From: Halomonas halophila
GTDB lineage: Bacteria > Pseudomonadota > Gammaproteobacteria > Pseudomonadales > Halomonadaceae
Assembly: GCA_002433675.1 (NCBI GenBank)
Contig: DJIP01000157.1
Location: forward strand, 8,572 to 15,759
Reading direction: 5' to 3'
DNA: 7,188 nt
In this document: piece after piece, positions 1 to 5,744 of the stretch
How positions within the stretch are numbered: the first letter of the stretch is position 1
Layout of the letters: each line of letters starts with the position of its first letter
Made by a program: the position numbers and the translations under genes
The notes under the pieces: generated by a model
Databases searched by the model: none
What the model was told of the DNA's origin: nothing
Seen by the model: only the letters and a program-made list of their open reading frames with translations

Positions 1-500
1 CGAAACTCGATGGCCAGCTCGCCCAGCTGACTCATGTAGCCACGCACCACGATGCCCTGGCTCGCCAGGTACTTCTTGGCGATGGCCCCGGCGGCCACCC
101 GCATGGCGGTCTCGCGGGCGCTGGAACGTCCGCCACCGCGATAGTCGCGCTCGCCGTACTTGTGGTGATAGGTGTAGTCGGCGTGGGCCGGCCGGAACTG
201 GTCCTTGATCTTCGAATAGTCCTTGGAGCGCTGGTCGGTGTTCTCGATCAACAGGCCAATCGAGGTACCGGTGGTGCGTCCCTCGAACACGCCAGAAAGG
301 ATCTTCACCTGATCAGGCTCGCGACGCTGGGTGGTATGGCGCGACGTGCCTGGACGGCGACGATCCAGGTCGGCCTGCAGATCGGCCTCGCTGAGCTCGA
401 TGCCAGGCGGGCAGCCATCGACGATGGCGCCGAGCGCAAGCCCGTGACTCTCGCCGAAGGTGGTGACGGTAAACAGCTTGCCGAAGGTATTGCCGGACAT
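1..500 (-). CDS. aroC: Chorismate synthase, N-terminal part (cut by window edge)
   Basis: Catalyses the last step of the shikimate pathway, 5-enolpyruvylshikimate-3-phosphate to chorismate, using reduced FMN; a cytosolic tetramer in known members. The 166 codons present begin [20 protein letters not shown] and contain the family signatures: GESHG at residues 16-20 (H19 matches the conserved active-site His), RPAHADYTY from 103 (H107 is the second conserved His; E. coli has RPGHAD here) and [20 protein letters not shown] from 122. Chorismate synthases are about 350-370 residues, so roughly the C-terminal half lies beyond position 1. The ATG at 500 is preceded by AGGAG within the 10-nt gap after the prmB stop, so the start is secure. 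It lies directly downstream of prmB and is probably co-transcribed with it, as in E. coli. No frameshift is seen in the part present. Confidence 0.97.
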   Translation of the reverse strand, partial: MSGNTFGKLFTVTTFGESHGLALGAIVDGCPPGIELSEADLQADLDRRRPGTSRHTTQRREPDQVKILSGVFEGRTTGTSIGLLIENTDQRSKDYSKIKDQFRPAHADYTYHHKYGERDYRGGGRSSARETAMRVAAGAIAKKYLASQGIVVRGYMSQLGELAIEF

Positions 501-510
501 GGGCGCTCCT

Positions 511-1533
511 CTATTGTTGTGCAAAGGACGCCGCATGGGCGTCGAGTTCTTCGGCGGTAAGGGCGAACACGCCCTGACCGCCGCGCTCGAATTCGAGCCA
601 CAGGAAAGGGACCTCGGGGAAGGCCGCTTCCAGATGATGATCGGAGTTGCCGACCTCGACGATCAGTACGCCGTGGTCGCTGAGGTGCGCTCTTGCCTCG
701 CGCAGGATACGTCTGACGATATCCAGGCCATCGCTGCCCGCCCCCAGCGCCAACGCCGGCTCATGGCGGAATTCCTCCGGCATGGTGGTCAGGTCGCGGA
801 TATCGACGTAGGGCGGGTTGGACACGATCAGATCGTAGCGCTGCCCTTCAAGGCCATCGAAGACGTCACTGTGCACCGCGCGCACGCGGCGGCCTACGTC
901 GTGACGGTTGATGTTCTCCCGGGCCACCGCCAGGGCGTCCTGGCTGATATCGGACAGGTCCACCTCGACGGTAGGCAGATACTCGGCACAGGCGATGCCG
1001 ATGCAGCCCGAGCCGGTGCACAGGTCGAGGATGCGCTGAGGCGGCTCCTCGGGGAACCAGGCCTGAAAGCCCGACTCGATCAACTCGGCAATCGGCGAGC
1101 GCGGAATCAACACTCGCTCGTCCACACTGAACACAAGCCCGGCGAAGAAGGCCTCGCCAAGCAGGTAGGGCAAGGGCCGCCTGTCACTGACCCTGGCGCG
1201 CACCAGGCCGACGATGCGCTCGCGCTCCATCGGCAGCAGCCGCGCGTCCAGCACGCCGGGGTCCACGTTCCAGGGCAGATGCAGGGCGCCAAGCACCAGT
1301 GCCACCGCCTCGTCCCAGGCGCTGTCGGTGCCGTGGCTGTAGGTCAGCCCGGCCAGGTGAAACTCGCTGGTTGCCCAGCGCAGACAGTCGCGCAGGGTAA
1401 GCAGGCCGTCGGCCAGTTCAGCGTCGGGAAGCGCCAGCGTCGAAGACCTGGAAAAGGACGGGGAGGAGGAAGAGTCGGCCAAGAGGGCATCCTGTCGATC
1501 GGGTTCAAGAAGAGGCGTGCGCCAGGATCGCAT
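511..1533 (-). CDS. prmB: Ribosomal protein uL3 (50S L3) N5-glutamine methyltransferase PrmB
   Basis: S-adenosylmethionine-dependent enzyme that methylates a glutamine side chain of ribosomal protein uL3 during 50S assembly; cytosolic. Visible: an N-terminal helical domain with CLRWATSEF (50-58) and [12 protein letters not shown] (65-76), the segment [18 protein letters not shown] (135-152), the SAM-binding loop [12 protein letters not shown] (170-181) and the glutamine-methyltransferase signature NPPY (239-242). The continuous match to E. coli PrmB, including [15 protein letters not shown], separates it from the related release-factor enzyme PrmC. At 340 residues it is longer than the usual ~310. 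The ATG at 1533 has no good ribosome binding site, whereas an in-frame TTG at 1482 has AGGA 7 nt upstream and would give 323 residues; the first ~18 residues are therefore doubtful. The TAG stop is 10 nt before aroC. Confidence 0.95.
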   Translation of the reverse strand: MRSWRTPLLEPDRQDALLADSSSSPSFSRSSTLALPDAELADGLLTLRDCLRWATSEFHLAGLTYSHGTDSAWDEAVALVLGALHLPWNVDPGVLDARLLPMERERIVGLVRARVSDRRPLPYLLGEAFFAGLVFSVDERVLIPRSPIAELIESGFQAWFPEEPPQRILDLCTGSGCIGIACAEYLPTVEVDLSDISQDALAVARENINRHDVGRRVRAVHSDVFDGLEGQRYDLIVSNPPYVDIRDLTTMPEEFRHEPALALGAGSDGLDIVRRILREARAHLSDHGVLIVEVGNSDHHLEAAFPEVPFLWLEFERGGQGVFALTAEELDAHAASFAQQ

Positions 1534-1609
1534 GGACCATCACCGCCTTCGACGACCGCCACGCGAAGGTCCCTTCCGTTCCAGGGGCGAAGGCAGATGC
1601 AAGATCCTG

Positions 1610-1645
1610 GATAGCGATATAGATAGCGATATAGATGGCTATCTG
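1610..1645. repeat. 12-bp tandem repeat with overlapping inverted repeat between divergent genes
   Basis: GATAGCGATATA occurs twice back to back (1610-1621 and 1622-1633), followed by a degenerate third unit GATGGCTATCTG (8 of 12 matches). AGATAGC (1621-1627) and GCTATCT (1638-1644) also form a 7-bp inverted repeat with a 10-nt gap. On the minus strand each unit reads TATATCGCTATC, whose first six bases resemble a weak -10 box. Lying between the prmB and smr starts, it could be an operator or a duplicated promoter element, or merely a slippage product; the sequence cannot decide. Confidence 0.6.
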
Positions 1646-1675
1646 ACTCGCAAGGCATTGTATCCGTGCCGGCGG

Positions 1676-1703
1676 TTCACTGCCACGGCCACCACGGTAT
1701 ACT
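1676..1703 (+). promoter_or_regulatory. Putative sigma70 promoter of the smr gene
   Basis: TTCACT (1676-1681, 4 of 6 to TTGACA) and TATACT (1698-1703, 5 of 6 to TATAAT) are separated by 16 nt. Transcription would start near 1710, leaving a leader of about 25 nt that contains the GAGGA ribosome binding site. Spacing and position fit well, but no experimental start is known. Confidence 0.5.
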
Positions 1704-1734
1704 GGGCCTCCCTTTTACCGGACCCGAGGACCCC

Positions 1735-2322
1735 ATGAGCCAGCGCCAGCCACCGCCCGACGACGAAATCAGTGCGTTTCGCCAGGCCCTGGAGCAGGCA
1801 GGTGTCCGTCGTATCCGCCACAACCGCGCCGACACCGGCAAGCCGCGTCCGACCACCCGTGCCCAGCGAGATCAGGCCGCCGCCGCGCGACGCGCCGCAG
1901 CCGTCAGCGCGGGTGATGACGTGGCCACCGGGCGCACCTCGGATGGCCGAGTCGAGCCGGTACGCCCATCGGAGTATCTGGACTTTGCCCTGCCCGACCT
2001 GCCCTATCGCACCCGCAGCCAGTTGAAGCGCGGGATGATCGGCTGGGAAGGCGGACTCGACCTGCACGGCTACAGTCTCGAGGAGGCTCGCGCGGAACTC
2101 GAGAGCTTTCTACGAGACTCGGTGGCCAGTGGTCATCGCTGCGTGATCGTGGTCCACGGCAAGGCCTGGGGCGCCACCGCCGACTATCCGGTGATCAAGA
2201 GTCACGTCAATGCGTGGTTGCGTGAGTGGCCTAGCGTACTGGCATTTTGTTCGGCCACCGACGCCGAAGGCGGCACCGGTGCGGTTTACGTGCTGCTGAG
2301 ACGGCGCGGCCAGACGCCCTAA
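1735..2322 (+). CDS. Smr-domain endonuclease, SmrB-like ribosome-rescue nuclease
   Basis: 195 residues. The Smr domain occupies about 100-190: DLHG (109-112, carrying the catalytic D-L-H triad described for E. coli SmrB), an amphipathic helix, then VVHGKAWG (139-146) in place of the common HGxGxG loop, and a C-terminal segment ending GGTGAVYVLLRR. The N-terminal helix DDEISAFRQALEQAG resembles the E. coli SmrB N-terminus (EDQALFRQLM). In E. coli, SmrB cleaves mRNA between collided ribosomes, and its gene diverges from prmB–aroC exactly as here; the DLHG motif and this synteny favour an SmrB-like role. The HGK loop and C-terminal half also resemble SmrA-type proteins, so I leave the symbol blank. 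The ATG at 1735 was chosen because GAGGA lies 4 nt upstream and family homology begins there; an ATG at 1666 in frame would add 23 unlikely residues overlapping the promoter. Confidence 0.9.
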   Translation: MSQRQPPPDDEISAFRQALEQAGVRRIRHNRADTGKPRPTTRAQRDQAAAARRAAAVSAGDDVATGRTSDGRVEPVRPSEYLDFALPDLPYRTRSQLKRGMIGWEGGLDLHGYSLEEARAELESFLRDSVASGHRCVIVVHGKAWGATADYPVIKSHVNAWLREWPSVLAFCSATDAEGGTGAVYVLLRRRGQTP

Positions 2323-2386
2323 AGCCCGATCACAAGGTGTATTGGCGCTACCCAGGTGTTGTTGAGACGGCGCGGCCAGACACCCT
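2290..2386 (+). repeat. Direct repeat of the smr 3' end
   Basis: 2290-2320 and 2356-2386 match at 28 of 31 bases, 66 bp (22 codons) apart, so the second copy is in the same reading frame. Both encode VLLRRRGQTP followed by a stop (TAA at 2320-2322, TGA at 2386-2388). All three base differences are synonymous (CTG/TTG twice, ACG/ACA). Similarity fades upstream: between 2273-2289 and 2339-2355 only 7 of 17 bases agree, but 8 of the 10 mismatches are transitions. Confidence 0.9.
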
Positions 2387-2389
2387 GAG

Positions 2390-3418
2390 TCAGCCCGCAG
2401 GCCTTTCGGTCTGCTCGACGATACCGCAGGTCTCGATGCGATCCAGCGCCTGACAGGTCAAGTGGCGGCCCAGGCGGATCAGGTCCCTGGCGCGGTGGAA
2501 TTCGAAGGAGCCGCAGACGGTCTTGGGTACCTCGACGAGGATGTCCGGCGGATAGCCCGCCTCCTTGTAGCGCGCCAACGCTGCCTGGGTGATGTCGAAG
2601 GAGGTCAGGATGGTGGCCAGCCGCCCCCAGTCCTTGCGCCCCAGCGCGGCATTACCGCGCTCGGCACGGTCGGCTTCGGCCTCCGATTCGGCGCTTTCCT
2701 GAAAACGCCGCGCCATCAGCGCACCGCGCCGATCGCCCCTGCGGCGTTCTCCGTTGGTAGCTTTACCGCCTCGAGCCTCATCGCAGCTCGGGCACTCCAC
2801 CGGCAGCAACTCCTCGAGAGAGACAAGGTTGGGGCTGTTGGCGGTGACGTTGACCGCCATCACCAGGTCCGCGTGGACCGAGACGTTGGAGATGATCGGC
2901 AGCGGATTGAGCAGACCGCCATCGACCAGCAGCCGAGGCCCATCCTCGACCGGCGTGAAGACCCCGGGAATGGCGATGGAGGCACGGATAGCCTTGAGCA
3001 GGGACCCCCGCTGAAACCACACTTCTCGCTGGCGCATCAGGTCGGTCGCCACCGCGGTGAAGGGAATGGGCAGGTCTTCGATGGCGACGTCACCGATAAA
3101 GGACTCGATCTTGCTCATCACCTTCCTGCCCTGCATGGCGCCCATGGAGGTGAACGACATGTCGAGCAGACGAAGTACGCCGAAGGAGCCCAGCTCCTCG
3201 ACCCACTGACGGTAGGCCTCGAGCTGGCCTGCAGCAAAGATGCCCCCGACCAGGGCGCCCATGGAGCACCCCGAGATCGCCACCACCTCATAGTCGCGGG
3301 CGACCAGTTCCTGCAGCACACCGATGTGGGCATAGCCTCGGGCACCACCACTACCCAATGTCAGCGCAATGCGCTTGCCGCTCGATCCCGGGGGACAATT
3401 GTGGTGATAGACGGTCAT
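2390..3418 (-). CDS. Patatin-like phospholipase, RssA family
   Basis: 342-residue predicted serine acyl hydrolase with a Ser–Asp dyad. The oxyanion-hole motif GSGGARGYAHIGVL spans 22-35, the nucleophile elbow GCSMGALVGG spans 50-59 (Ser52), and the DGG motif holds the catalytic Asp (VDGGLLNPLP, 165-174, Asp166). This layout fits the bacterial RssA-type patatins; E. coli RssA is about 300 residues. The extra length is a charged, low-complexity insert at about 205-262, beginning with CPSC (209-212) and rich in Arg, Glu and Ala, before the fold resumes at LATILTSFDITQAAL. No signal peptide is evident, so it is probably cytosolic or membrane-associated. The ATG at 3418 is chosen because AGGAGG lies about 7 nt upstream; an upstream in-frame ATG at 3481 lacks this. 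It converges on the smr gene, its stop lying 2 nt beyond the duplicated smr tail. Substrate is unknown. Confidence 0.9.
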   Translation of the reverse strand: MTVYHHNCPPGSSGKRIALTLGSGGARGYAHIGVLQELVARDYEVVAISGCSMGALVGGIFAAGQLEAYRQWVEELGSFGVLRLLDMSFTSMGAMQGRKVMSKIESFIGDVAIEDLPIPFTAVATDLMRQREVWFQRGSLLKAIRASIAIPGVFTPVEDGPRLLVDGGLLNPLPIISNVSVHADLVMAVNVTANSPNLVSLEELLPVECPSCDEARGGKATNGERRRGDRRGALMARRFQESAESEAEADRAERGNAALGRKDWGRLATILTSFDITQAALARYKEAGYPPDILVEVPKTVCGSFEFHRARDLIRLGRHLTCQALDRIETCGIVEQTERPAG

Positions 3419-3492
3419 GGCAATGCCCTCCTGCTGCGAATTGGCCGCGCGGGCAGCGCTTGAACAGCGCATGCCTCGCACTCGCAGGCCTG

Positions 3493-3529
3493 TCTATAAG
3501 CTTAGACTAACCCACCGTGGAAAAGCTTA
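3493..3529 (-). promoter_or_regulatory. Possible promoter/operator upstream of the patatin gene
   Basis: On the minus strand TTTCCA (3523-3518, 4 of 6 to TTGACA) and TATAGA (3498-3493, 4 of 6 to TATAAT) are 19 nt apart. The spacer lies inside a nested symmetry: TAAGCTTA (3497-3504) and AAGCTTA (3523-3529) form a 7-bp inverted repeat flanking the palindrome CCACCGTGG (3512-3520). The box matches are weak, but this is the most AT-rich stretch of the 177-nt gap between the patatin gene and its upstream neighbour. Confidence 0.3.
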
Positions 3530-3595
3530 CGTGGCCTGTCACGGCGCAGTGGCCAAGGCTCACCAACCGACTGGCTGCAAAGGTCGTCTTGTCGA

Positions 3596-4468
3596 TCAAG
3601 GTGTTGTGGACAACGCCTCGACGATGGCATCGGCCACGGCGGGGGCATGCTGCGGCGAGGCGTGGAGATGGTGTCCGCCTTCCAGCACGCGACGGGTCAG
3701 GCGGCGAACGCGGGCCCTCGAAGCCACCCCTCGTGGGCGCTCCCCGAGAATACCGTCGCGCCCTTCGATCAGCAGTACCTCGCAGGCGATAGCCTCGAGC
3801 AGATTGGCGACCTGGTCATCGGTCAGCCGCACGGGGGAGGGTCGCAGCAGGCGCGGGTCGGTGCGCAGCCGCAGGCCGCCCTCGTCGCAGGACGCCAGGT
3901 TCCTGGCCACGATATCGCGCACCGTCTCGGCGTCCACCTCGGTGGCACCACCGGCGACCCGAGCCGCCACCGCGGCCTCCAGATCGGCATAATGGGGAAT
4001 GCGCGAGCGACGGCGACGCTGGGCACGCAACGAACGCCCCAACTGGCCGGCGGTATCTTCAGGTGGGGTGGTCAAGGCCCCCAGACCGTCGATCAGCACC
4101 AGGCGCTCGATGCGTTCGGGCCAGGCCGCGGCGACCAGGCAGGCCACCCCGGCGCCGAGGGAGTGAGCCAGCACCGGGGCACTGTCCAGCCCGAGATCGT
4201 CTAATGCATCGAGCAGGTCGTGGCAGTAGTCCCAGATGGCGTAGTCGTAGTCACCCGGCAGCCGCTCGGAGTGGCCATGGCCGGCCATGTCGATAGCCAC
4301 CAGGCGGATATCGAGCCGTTCGGCCAGCACCGGCGCTAAACGCCCAAAGCTTGCGGCGTTGTCGAGCCAGCCGTGCAGCGCCAGCCACACCGGCGCCTCC
4401 GTGCGCCCCCAGGCCAGTGCGGCAAGGCGCCCCTGTGCCAGGCAAAGCGCTTCTCCCGATGGCTTCAT
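3596..4468 (-). CDS. Alpha/beta-hydrolase, SERHL-like serine hydrolase
   Basis: 290 residues with an alpha/beta-hydrolase fold. HGWLDNAASF (32-41) supplies the oxyanion region and is typical of the serine hydrolase-like (SERHL/kraken) group. MAGHGHSER (61-69) follows, and the nucleophile elbow is AHSLGAG (101-107, Ser103). The probable catalytic Asp is D238 in IEGRDGIL, and the His is H266 in GGHHLH. The first glycine of the usual GxSxG is Ala; AxSxG elbows are known in active lipases, so activity is not excluded. The middle (156-215, IPHYADLEAAVAARV through TDPRLLRPSP) also follows the SERHL pattern. No signal peptide or membrane segment is seen, so it is likely cytosolic. Its ATG overlaps the TGA of the upstream hydrolase gene (ATGA, 4468-4465), with GAAGGGG 7 nt upstream inside that gene, so the two are probably translationally coupled. 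The substrate cannot be read from the sequence. Confidence 0.88.
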   Translation of the reverse strand: MKPSGEALCLAQGRLAALAWGRTEAPVWLALHGWLDNAASFGRLAPVLAERLDIRLVAIDMAGHGHSERLPGDYDYAIWDYCHDLLDALDDLGLDSAPVLAHSLGAGVACLVAAAWPERIERLVLIDGLGALTTPPEDTAGQLGRSLRAQRRRRSRIPHYADLEAAVAARVAGGATEVDAETVRDIVARNLASCDEGGLRLRTDPRLLRPSPVRLTDDQVANLLEAIACEVLLIEGRDGILGERPRGVASRARVRRLTRRVLEGGHHLHASPQHAPAVADAIVEALSTTP

Positions 4469-5271
4469 CGCGTTGCCCCTTCGCCCAGCAGACGCTCGAT
4501 CATGGCAAGCAAGGCGAGTCGCGTTGCCTCGGGCTGCTCCATCGGAAACATATGACCGCCAGGCACCCTATCCAGGGCGATACCGCGTCGACTCAGACGT
4601 CGGCAACGTGCGTCGGTCAGCAGGTCGGATGTCTCCCCCGCCAGCACGCCCAGAGGCACCCGTACCTCCCTGGGAAGACGATTCAGATGGTGAGGCAGAT
4701 GGCGGAAGATCTCGACCTCGATATCCGGGTCGTAGCTCAATACCACCGCGCCGTCCTCCAGGGTGGTGGTGCCGGCGTCGATGTAGTCCTCCAGCGCCTC
4801 CTCGGTGAAGCCGCGAAACAGGCCCTTGCGCCGGAGTTGAGCGCGCATCGCATCGCGACTTTCCCAGCGGGTGCGGCGCCCCTTGCTCTTGCCTGCAGGG
4901 GTCACCCGATCCACCATGCCGAGCCACTTGCTGACGCGCATGGCCAGCGCATCGATGCCCAGCATCAACGGCGGGTCGAGCATCACCACCGCCTGGAACC
5001 GCTCCGGCTCGTGACGCGCTGCCATGGCGGTGATCACCCCCCCCATGGAATGGCCGACGCCGACAAGAGGACCGCTGAGATGACGGGTGCTTTCGAGGTA
5101 TTCGTCTCGCAGTGCCAACCAGTTGTGGCCGACGGGAAAGTCGGCGTGGTGGCCCAGGCGATCGAGCGGCTGGACGTTGAAGTGCTCTGCGAGCGGTGCC
5201 AGCAGGCTTCTGTAGCTGCCGCCTGGAAAGCCATTGGCATGGGCGAACAGCAAGGTGGGGGTATCTGGCAT
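4465..5271 (-). CDS. Alpha/beta-hydrolase (HANGFP type)
   Basis: 268 residues, alpha/beta-hydrolase fold. FAHANGFPGGSYRSLL (9-24) is the oxyanion segment, GVGHSMGGVI (71-80) the nucleophile elbow with Ser75, and VPGGHMFPMEQP (236-247) carries the probable catalytic His240. The acid is likely D216 in AGETSDLLTD, less certain. The cap region (about 101-200) is charged. No signal peptide is seen. It is distinct from its downstream neighbour (different oxyanion and His motifs), so it is not a recent duplicate. The start at 5271 has only CAGGA 2 nt upstream, a short spacing, and a 15-bp palindrome lies just before it. It is the first gene of a two-gene unit, with its stop overlapping the next start. 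Related proteins are common in Pseudomonas and Halomonas as uncharacterised hydrolases; the reaction is unknown. Confidence 0.88.
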   Translation of the reverse strand: MPDTPTLLFAHANGFPGGSYRSLLAPLAEHFNVQPLDRLGHHADFPVGHNWLALRDEYLESTRHLSGPLVGVGHSMGGVITAMAARHEPERFQAVVMLDPPLMLGIDALAMRVSKWLGMVDRVTPAGKSKGRRTRWESRDAMRAQLRRKGLFRGFTEEALEDYIDAGTTTLEDGAVVLSYDPDIEVEIFRHLPHHLNRLPREVRVPLGVLAGETSDLLTDARCRRLSRRGIALDRVPGGHMFPMEQPEATRLALLAMIERLLGEGATR

Positions 5272-5278
5272 GGTCCTG

Positions 5279-5293
5279 TCTCATCCGATGAGA
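5279..5293. repeat. 15-bp palindrome just upstream of the hydrolase start
   Basis: TCTCATC and GATGAGA are perfect inverted arms around a single C. The palindrome starts 8 nt before the ATG at 5271, so in mRNA it could fold near the ribosome binding site, and in DNA it has the shape of a small operator. Function unproven. Confidence 0.4.
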
Positions 5294-5409
5294 GGCGGCG
5301 TCCCGCCGGTAGCCTTGGCAGGCTAACGGCATTACCCTAGGCCGCCAAGTGAACCAAAGCCTAGATTCCCCAGAATCCCCCTCGACTACCCGCTACCAAG
5401 GAGCAACGC

Positions 5410-5508
5410 GTGTCCCGTAAACCCGCCCGCGATACCCGCCTGCGCAACCGTCTGTTCTTCACCACCGTAGCCGTGGCGGTGGTCATCGGACTCTGGCTGG
5501 CGCGCTGA
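5410..5508 (+). CDS. 32-residue single-pass membrane microprotein
   Basis: I do not recognise a family. The frame starts with GTG at 5410, preceded by AAGGAG with a 6-nt spacer, one of the best ribosome binding sites in the window, and ends at TGA 5506-5508. The product has a basic N-terminus (SRKPARDTRLRNR; six Arg/Lys in the first 14 residues) followed by one hydrophobic segment at about 15-31 (FFTTVAVAVVIGLWLA) and a final Arg. By the positive-inside rule the N-terminus would face the cytoplasm. The strong start signal, clean membrane segment and divergent position relative to the hydrolase operon argue for a real gene. It could act as a small regulator or a partner of a membrane complex, but nothing in the sequence says which. 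Its small size makes it easy for gene finders to miss. Confidence 0.65.
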   Translation: MSRKPARDTRLRNRLFFTTVAVAVVIGLWLAR

Positions 5509-5522
5509 TCCCTTTCGACTAA

Positions 5523-5547
5523 GGCGCACCGCCCCTCCACGTGCGCC
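5523..5547 (+). terminator. GC-rich hairpin after the microprotein gene
   Basis: GGCGCAC (5523-5529) and GTGCGCC (5541-5547) form a perfect 7-bp stem with an 11-nt loop, starting 15 nt after the TGA of the small gene. There is no run of T after it (CTCTTCGG), so intrinsic termination would be weak; it may instead protect the 3' end of the mRNA. Confidence 0.35.
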
Positions 5548-5702
5548 CTCTTCGGCTACCCTCTCCTTCGCCTTCGGTCAGCCCTCTCTTTGGTCGAGCC
5601 GCCCCGCCATTCCCACTCATTATCCCTGAATCTAACCACCATCGACGTCCCTCTCTTCCCTGTCACACCAAGAACCTCACCAGAGGCCGCCCACGCAGAG
5701 GC
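5548..5702. other. Non-coding pyrimidine-rich spacer
   Basis: This stretch between the hairpin and the AT-rich promoter segment is markedly C+T-rich on the plus strand (for example CCCTCTCCTTCGCC, CCCTCTCTTTGG, GTCCCTCTCTTCCC). The open frame running through 5541-5726 has proline- and serine-rich low-complexity content and no ribosome binding site, so I do not call a gene. It could be a long leader, a small RNA or simply spacer. Confidence 0.4.
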
Positions 5703-5732
5703 TTCCCATTTATAAATCATACATAGTATATT
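5703..5732 (+). promoter_or_regulatory. Putative promoter of the AEC transporter gene
   Basis: TTCCCA (5703-5708, 4 of 6 to TTGACA) and TATATT (5727-5732, 5 of 6 to TATAAT) are separated by 18 nt in a strikingly AT-rich stretch (5708-5734). The predicted transcription start is near 5739. That would leave only about 6 nt before the GTG at 5745 but about 33 nt before the ATC at 5772, which bears on the start choice for the transporter. Confidence 0.5.
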
Positions 5733-5744
5733 AAGTCCTTTAGC

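Noticed and set aside
460..1614. Long plus-strand open frame opposite prmB
   Set aside because: It lies antisense to a clearly conserved prmB, has no ribosome binding site and has a composition typical of the complement of GC-rich coding DNA.
1517..1738. Plus-strand frame containing DSDIDSDIDGY
   Set aside because: The striking peptide is just the translated 12-bp repeat; the frame crosses the smr promoter and has no ribosome binding site.
2303..2318. GGCG/CGCC hairpin at the smr 3' end as a terminator
   Set aside because: Four-base stem, no T-run, and the second tail copy changes a stem base, so it does not look maintained.
2462..3463. Long plus-strand open frame opposite the patatin gene
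   Set aside because: The minus strand carries all patatin catalytic motifs; the plus frame is a low-information shadow with no recognisable domain.
3533..3559. GGCC-armed imperfect hairpin after the SERHL-like hydrolase as a terminator
   Set aside because: The stem is interrupted by unpaired bases and there is no U-tract on the minus strand.
4351..5340. Plus-strand open frame opposite the HANGFP hydrolase
   Set aside because: Antisense to a gene with an intact catalytic triad; no start signal or recognisable protein features.
5314..5349. CTTGGC/GCCAAG inverted repeat with TTGGCA as a promoter for the microprotein
   Set aside because: Six-base arms 24 nt apart are not compelling, and no good -10 box lies at proper spacing from TTGGCA.
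5541..5726. Plus-strand frame in the spacer before the AEC gene
   Set aside because: Proline/serine-rich low-complexity product from a pyrimidine-rich spacer, with no ribosome binding site.
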